In this document: positions 57,395-64,000 of the stretch, in pieces | Layout of the letters: each line of letters starts with the position of its first letter | Position numbering within the stretch: the stretch's first letter is position 1 | Assembly (NCBI GenBank): GCA_026225945.1 | Contig: JAMJFZ010000698.1 | Span: 558,001 to 622,000 of the forward strand | DNA: 64,000 nt | Source: Cricetomys ansorgei | Taxonomy: Eukaryota > Chordata > Mammalia > Rodentia > Nesomyidae | Direction of reading: 5' to 3' | The notes under the pieces: model-generated | Databases searched by the model: none | What the model was told of the DNA's origin: nothing | What the model saw: the letters and a program-made list of their open reading frames with translations, nothing else | Translations under genes and position numbers: made by a program

Positions 57395-60300
57395 GTAAGT
57401 TCCTTCATATTTTCCACGTAAATGTCATGATGAGTATTTCCTGCGGGGTCTAAAGATTAGGAGAAGAGCAATGCTGTGAGTCTTCTGTCCTTTCTCCCAA
57501 CCTGCACACTCAGAACCACCCCTCTAATTCTTTCAGAGACATGATACTGCTTTTCCATTTAAAATTGTTCCAGAGAGTGTTGATTGTTCTTCCAGTTAGT
57601 CTAGCACTTACAAGGCTGGAAGCTGAGTGAGAAACGTCTCTCTAACCTGATTCATCACAAGTCCCCCTCCTCTTGGCAGTTTCCATAGTGCCGTGATGTC
57701 TTATCAAAAGAAACCCACAGTGTTCAACCTGTTTCATCCTGAGCAGGTGCAGAGACATGGCCATGTAGAGTACACTGAGGGTCGTTCCATCAAGCAGTAG
57801 CTCAGAGTGCATTTGCTGGGCCCGCTGATACTTTTTCCATACCCAGCTGTGGAGATCTTCCATGTAGATATTCAGTTACTCTCTCAGATGCTCTGCACGT
57901 GGGCTGTTTGCCTCCTGAAACTGCATCAAAAATAAATGTGTGAAATCGTGAACTTCATATGCGTTCCTGTTTCTACAAACTTCAAATGTATACATGTACA
58001 GCCATTGGCTTCAAAGTGTTGCCAAGTTTATTCCTTTTTGTGTCTTTAAACTAAGGGTGAAATGTATGAACTGCACATGACATTTGCCTTCTCTGAAGAG
58101 CAGGGCTGTCACTAACAGGGGTAACTAACCATTTATTTACTTGTGTCACTTGCCTGAGTGACAGCTCTGGCGGGTGATAGCTGGCAACAATTGAGAACAG
58201 GAATAGAGCAGTTACACACTGGCTCATTTTTGACACCATTGTCATCTCTCTTTATATATAAATTGTTTATTCTCTGCCCAGGCATACGTACCTCTGTCTC
58301 TTAGTAATTTAACTAAGTATAGCTGCATATTCTAATGATGGGGACAATAGACACTTTTCATATTGTGGACTGCTGATAGTTGTTCTCAAACACAGCACTG
58401 TCGACCGCTAGGCCTTTCTGAAAGCTCACGTAATGCATGTTAATGTTTGGTGTACAGGAATTAGTGTTTGATTTGTGCAAGTCCTAGTCTCAAATTCCTG
58501 GTGTGTGTTACAGAAATTTCCAAGGACACTTTTCCTGTTTGGGGATAAAGAATATTCACAAATGGCCTACTAGAGATGAAGACATCACAAATGAACACTC
58601 TAAATGGATGACAGATTGTACTTAAATCTGAGGGTATCATTCAGAAAAAAAATGGCATCTGTTGGAGGCTTATTGGCCAGATGATAAGGAATGACTCTGA
58701 AGGGACAATAGTTATTATTCCTCCCATCAAAAACCTCCCACAAACTGTAATTATTCCACTGCAACTGGCTTCTTCCCCATTTTTAGTAGATGAAAATATG
58801 ATAATTATTTATACTTTATAATCTTCTATTTTACAAACATGGAATACTGGCACATCCAAACGTCATTGCAATTTCTGGTTGTTTCTGGTTCTCAGTAAGA
58901 TGCTAGGGTTGTGTTAGTGTAACTGGAAAGGTAGTCAAAGGAAGTCTTCTAGAAGAATAATTTTGCTGCTCAGCTATACGCAGTGTGAATACACACATGA
59001 CTGTGTGGTGTAAAATAGGTGAGCCACACTGGAGTAGTGGGCATGCCCTTAATCCTAGCATTTGGGACCTGGATCAGGTGTGTCCCTGTGCATTTGAGGT
59101 CAGACTAGTCTACAGCACGCTGTCATTCCAAGCCATGGGCTTCAGTGCCCTCCTCTGACCTAAATGAGCACTGACCGTGTCCATACATTCGCAAAGATGA
59201 ACACTATCAGTCTTTGACTTTGACCAAATTATTGTGTGTGTGATTTGAATTTATTTAAAAATAAATCTTTAAAAAAATGTTTTCCCACCTACAATAGATA
59301 ATCTAGGAAAAAAAGGCGAACAAGATGAGGATGGATATCGAGAGTATGTGTTAACTATGTTTCCCAATAACTATAATGTAGTATCAGTACAGGGGCCAAC
59401 TGCAACCTCACAAGACTACTGTAAACTCGTCCATCATTCTGCAACTACCGTAGCCAAATCAGTGAATTTGGTACAGACTATCATAAACTCAATAAGCTAA
59501 CATGTCAAGTGTATTTTTCATATTGCTCAACAATTTCAATAAGAAGGCATGAACAGTTTTAGTGTATGGTCGAAGCTTTGTCCCTTGTGAGCAAGCACTC
59601 ACAAAAACCAGGGATGGAAGAAGCTCTCTGTGGAAGATGCTGAAGGCACATCTCATTTATGGGGGATCCACTCTCATGAACTTTTAAAATTTTGCAAGCT
59701 TCCAGCTTCTTGTGTTAATCAAACCTCATAACTCAAGTGTCTCAAATTTTGGGGGTTGGGAGTATACAGTCTAGTACAGGCTAGCCCTTGTATTGAGTAA
59801 AATGATCATCTATAGATCCATGTTCATATTAAACCCAGTACCATTTTACAGAATACCAACGGAAAGCTACCAGTTTGCTCTGGCCTTGGCTTTTTCTGTG
59901 GATGAAGTCAACCGGAACCCCAATCTTTTACCAAATGTATCTTTGGCATTTAACATGCCAGGAGACGATTGTGTGAGTGCATCCAAGATAGAAGGCCACC
60001 TACCTTTGACTGATAAAATGGGTTGGGCTCCTGCTAATTATGTCTGTGAAGAAGAGATTGGGTGTTCAGTGGTGCTTACAGGACGAAAGTGGGCAACGTC
60101 TGTGAAGTTTATGACTCTCCTGCAGATCTACACACCTCAGGTGAGCTATCGTGGGGTGAGAATGCATGCTGTCTTGTCTCCATTGGTGCCATTACCTGAA
60201 GGTGAAGAATGGGACAGGAAGACTGGCATTGTTTTATGTCAGTCTACATAGTTCAAGGGTAATATTCAGAGTCTTGTGGGGATTTTCACATTTCCTTGTT

Positions 60301-62696
60301 TCAAACAGAGATGAGGGAATGAGTAACAGGTAGGATAGGGTCAGGGGGTCCTAGAACTCTTGGGAGAAAAGTGTGTCTACAAGTTCTTAGGAGTGCAGTA
60401 TGATTTTAACAATGGGGGAAATTGTCCATCCTGTCAACTCAAGCATGTGCTTCACACACGTCACGGCTTTTTCTGAGAATCTGACCACTCTCTACCCCTT
60501 TGTGCTCCCTCTGTCCTAGGTCTTTCATTTCACCTATGGACCTTTCAACCCTATCCTGACTGATCGTGACCAATTTCCCTATCTCTATCAGATGGCCCCC
60601 AAGGACTCAACTCTACCCCTGGCCATGGTCTCTTTGATGCTTCACTTCCACTGGCACTGGGTTGGGCTGGTCATCTCAGACGATGACCAGGGTATCCAAT
60701 TCCTCTCAGATCTGAAAAGAGAGATGGAAGAAAACACAGTCTGCTTAGCCTTTATGAACATGATCCCTGGCAACACACATTTATACATGTCAAGAGCTGA
60801 AACATATTACAACAAAGTCATGACATCATCAGCCAAGGTTGTCATCATTTATGGTGACACAGACAGTACTCTAGCCGTGAGCTTTAGATTGTGGGAATCT
60901 CGAGGTATACAGAGAATCTGGCTCACCACCTCCCAGTGGGATGTCACCACAAGTAAGAGAGACTTCACCCTTGACCCACTCCATGGGACTCTTGCTTTTG
61001 AACCCCACCATGCTGAGATTTCTGGATTAAGAAATTTTGCACAGACATTGAACCCTCTAAAACACCCAGATGAATATCTGGCAAGGCTGGAGTGGATGTC
61101 CTTTAACTGTGAAGTCTCAATATCTAACTGTAAGACTCTGAGGAACTGCTCATCAATTACTTCACCAGAATGGCTCATGCTACAGACATTTGACATGGCC
61201 TTTAGTGATGGCAGTTATGATGTATACAATGCTGTGTATGTTGTGGCCCATGTTTTCCATGAGCTGCTTCTTCAACGCAAAGATAGTCAGTCAGTGGACA
61301 ATGGGAAAAAGCCTGACTCTCAGTGCTCGAAGGTAGTGTTTCTTGTATTGGGTGTATTTGGTGTTATCAATGTTATTTTTTTTAGGATGCCCAAACTGAT
61401 CAGACTAACAACTATTTTTCCCAAAAAGAAAGATTTCTGAACATTTGCCGCCCAGGGAGTTAATGTAGATATTGGTATAAATCTTTATTTGAAGGCAGTG
61501 GAGTGGAAGACAGAAATTTTCAATGAAGATCAGTGATTTTGTCACAGAGCACTGAACACCAGCACACACCTGCTCTAGTGCTGGAACCATCATCAGTGCT
61601 TCCTGATGAACCTTCTCCGTGATGACAAGACCCACCCTCATCCTGTAATTGTCAAATGAGTGGTAATAACTTTACCGGATGGTATTCACAAGTGATCTCA
61701 CCTAATTCTGCCCCCATGGTAGGCTCTGGGGCCCATGAAAGTCATTCCACAGGAAGCAGTGCTGAGATTCAGATCAGTATACACATATGTGTCCACATGT
61801 GTGAGTGTATGTGTATGTTTGTGTCTTTCTGTGTATAGGTGTACATCTGTGTTGCTGTGTATATATGTGTTTCTGTCTGTCTGCCTATGTTTCTTTCTGT
61901 GGGTATGTGAATTAATTTTCTGCATGTCAATGTCTTTCTGTGTGGATATTTTTGTCCATGTGTCTCCCTTGTGTAGTTGTCAGTGCTTGAGTTTACCTGT
62001 GACCCTGTGTGTGTTTTCTATATATGTGTCTGTATGTGTGTGTAACTGTGTTGCTGTTGTGTGTGTATGTTTGTGTGCACACGCTTATGTTTGTCAGTGT
62101 GTGCCTGAATGTATATATGTGTGTCTGGACATGTATGTGTATGTTTATGTGAATAAATGTGTGGTATATACTATGTATGTGTGTGTGCATGTCTTTATGC
62201 ATGTGTGTGTGTGTGTGTGTGTGTGTTTCTTAACAGACACAGTGCATATCTGTATGGCATCCACATGTATGTCTATGCTTGTGTTTAGTAGTTTCCTCTG
62301 AGAGAACTAAAATTCAGGAAGATGATCATGATTTCATTTATGCCTGTGTTTTCATTCAGTTTTTGCCCCTGTGTGCCTTCATAAAAGTTGCCTTTAAGAT
62401 GAAATCCGAACATGTTTACTGATGTAAAGAAAAGGCACATATGCTACAGAAGTCTGCTTGTCTTTCAGATGAACTCCCTGCTGAGAAAGATCGATTTCAT
62501 GAATCCTGTTGGGGACAGAGTGAACATGAACCAGAAAGAAAATCTACAGACAGAGTATGACATTTTCCACATTGGGAATTTGCCACACAGTCTTGGATTT
62601 AAGGCTCAGATAGGAAAGTTTAGCCCATATTTGCCACGGGGTCAACAGCTCCATTTATCTGAAGACATGATGGAGTGGACCACAGGGAGTAGACAG
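57198..62696 (+). CDS. Vmn2r: Vomeronasal type 2 receptor copy C, exons 1-4, runs off the window
   Basis: Exons 57198-57394, 59852-60140, 60520-61332 and 62469-62696 (197, 289, 813 and 228 nt) give 509 open codons: signal peptide MFPLIFPFLFLNILLFTASF and the whole flytrap ligand-binding domain. Splice sites are GT-AG and the phases match copy A. It differs from A at scattered residues. No stop or frameshift is visible. Exons 5 and 6 should lie beyond 64000, by analogy with A at about 65.8 and 67.4 kb in this numbering. It is expected to be a basal-layer vomeronasal GPCR for peptide or protein cues. Function depends on the unseen exons. Confidence 0.85.
59022..59130 (+). repeat. Old B1-like SINE in intron 1 of copy C
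   Basis: Counterpart of the copy A element at 23072. Confidence 0.55.
59852..60140 (+). CDS. V2R copy C exon 2
   Basis: 289 nt, IPTESYQFALALAFSVDEVN, donor 'cag|gtgagc'. Confidence 0.82.
60520..61332 (+). CDS. V2R copy C exon 3
   Basis: 813 nt, open, with FHWHWVGLVISDDDQGIQFL. DRDQFPYL keeps the Gln that became a stop in copy B. Confidence 0.87.
61790..62240. repeat. TG-rich tract in intron 3 of copy C
   Basis: Homologous to 25850-26320. It contains a purer (TG)n near 62200-62226. Confidence 0.85.
62469..62696 (+). CDS. V2R copy C exon 4
   Basis: 228 nt, NPVGDRVNMNQKE. Acceptor 'tctttcag', donor 'cag|gtgggt'. Confidence 0.82.
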
Positions 62697-64000
62697 GTGG
62701 GTCTGACCTAACTGTGCTGATGTGCGTTTCATAGCAGGATCCCTAGTCAGGCAGGTCCATTTGTGCTTCCTTGTAATTTCATGAAACGCCATAGATTGTC
62801 ATGGGAGAATGCATTTTATAGCCTCCTATGTTATGTTTCTTGTTTTTAATTCTTTTATTTGACAATTTCATGAATTCTTTGATGATTTAAGTCAAACATC
62901 CAATGTATTTTTTATCATATCAAAACCTGTTTCTGATCTTAAAATTGAATATAAAACTGACAAGTGTCTAAATATTATTTCCTGCAGAAGGAATGATATT
63001 CTTGTGGTGCCATTCTGACCTCTACAGAGTGGATTTCTCCCTGTGCTGAATCTCTGACACAGGTGCTGAGGCTAATTGAAAAGAGGAGTAAAGTAAATAT
63101 ATGCAAGTTATGACTTCTGTTGTATAATTTTGTTTACGGCCATTCCCCAACAGGTCCTAACTTTCCAACATCTCTAACCACACACTAACATTCTCATGAC
63201 CCATTTAGGTGCTCTATCAACTATACCCATGGTGTTTTCTTTCTTTTTCCTTTTATGTGCTTATGGGTGTTTCTTTTCTGCATGTATGTCTGTGCAGCGT
63301 TGGCATGTGTTGTGCTTATGGATGCCAGAAACATGATATGGATTCCTGAGAACTGGAAACATTACAGTGAGACAAAGTAGTTGCTAGAAATCAGATTGGG
63401 GTCAGCTTCATGAGCAGCAATAATTATTGACAGCTGAGCCATTTCTCCAGCTCCGAATAATACCCTGTAAAAGGAATTTCACTAGAGGAAATTTCTCAGT
63501 TCCCTTAATTCATACATCGTTCACACAAACATCAAGTATATGTCTAGTTTTTTTCTGTGGGTGAAGGTATTGGTAGTAATAAAAATTTGGATTTGAGGAC
63601 ATTTGTAAATGAAATATTCCATTTTATGTCCTGGGTATATTATAGGTAAGAATTCTGGTGTGGATGGTTTAAAAATATCCAAACTGAATTGCCCAACTCA
63701 AAAGTGAGTTGAATTTTAAAGGCAGTAACTTCAAGAAACCTTCAAGTTTGATCTTAAATGATATCTCAGTAGTATGGTCAGATACTTTGAAATCTACAGT
63801 TAATATTCTCTATCAGAGAAATGATGAGAGTCTTTCTCAGGGAAAAGAACATCTGAGCTGCAAGTGCAGCTACTGATCTCCATATTCATTCAGAGGGCAG
63901 CGGTGAACTCTCCTGTGTCTGTTCTAAGCATGCCTCACTGGAGTAGGACAGGAACATCCACAAGGAGATTAAAGGGGATTAAAAACAATGAAACTAGGGT
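62697..64000 (+). other. Intron 4 of V2R copy C, to window end
   Basis: Matches 26771-28070 of copy A, including the antisense B3-like SINE at 63257-63460. No gene of its own. Confidence 0.6.

Larger units (their letters stand above)
55993..64000 (+). repeat. Segmental duplication of 20066-28070
   Basis: The whole block, including introns, SINEs, promoter and exons 1-4, repeats the copy A region with few substitutions and small indels, offset by about 35.9 kb. It still matches at the end of the window, so the right breakpoint is outside. Confidence 0.9.

Overview
The window is nuclear DNA from a muroid rodent. It carries B1, B2 and B3 SINEs, degenerate rodent-type L1 copies, an IAP-type class II endogenous retrovirus primed by tRNA-Phe, an intronless Dux-type double-homeobox gene, and six-exon type 2 vomeronasal receptor (V2R, Vmn2r) genes. 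I cannot settle the species. A non-Mus muroid (for example a cricetid) is possible but unproven. Layout from left to right. (1) 1-2500: SINE remnants, then a GC-rich CpG island (about 700-2450) with a 31-bp minisatellite, a B1 split by a GC-rich insert, and a promoter-like segment with a plausible plus-strand first exon at 2130-2196 of a gene I do not recognise. (2) 4350-7810: a Dux locus on the minus strand. It has one uninterrupted 308-codon double-homeodomain gene (6098-7024), a TATA box and a three-copy GC-box repeat upstream, a promoterless partial pseudo-unit (4357-4915), and a stray copy of the gene's 5' flank (5943-6030). (3) 8314-14669: a minus-strand provirus with two 351-bp LTRs that are almost identical, a 6-bp target duplication, a tRNA-Phe primer site and a polypurine tract. 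gag is deleted internally, the gag-pro-pol junction is deleted, RT-RNase H-integrase is open, and env is interrupted by one stop. (4) 14676-20065: SINE and L1 remnants, an Actl9-like actin pseudogene (17095-18323) and a 29-bp minisatellite. (5) 20065-64000: a tandem plus-strand V2R cluster.  The V2R cluster has three members of about 850 codons and six exons. Copy A (21255-32362) is complete in layout but has a one-base deletion in the seven-transmembrane exon. Copy B (35631-53440) is more diverged, has a stop in exon 3 and a one-base deletion near the end of exon 6, and is expanded by L1 insertions in introns 1 and 5. Copy C (57198 to beyond the window) is a close duplicate of A, offset by about 35.9 kb, and all four visible exons are open. 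It is the only V2R here that may be functional.  Functionally the window joins three unrelated systems. Dux proteins activate cleavage-stage genes and retroelements. The provirus is young, inactive as a virus, and lies upstream of Dux in the same orientation, so its 3' LTR could act as an alternative Dux promoter. The V2Rs are vomeronasal sensory GPCRs evolving by tandem duplication and decay. The observations most worth checking are the LTR-Dux arrangement, the repeated Dux promoter, the conversion-like identity between V2R exons 6, and the CpG-island first exon.
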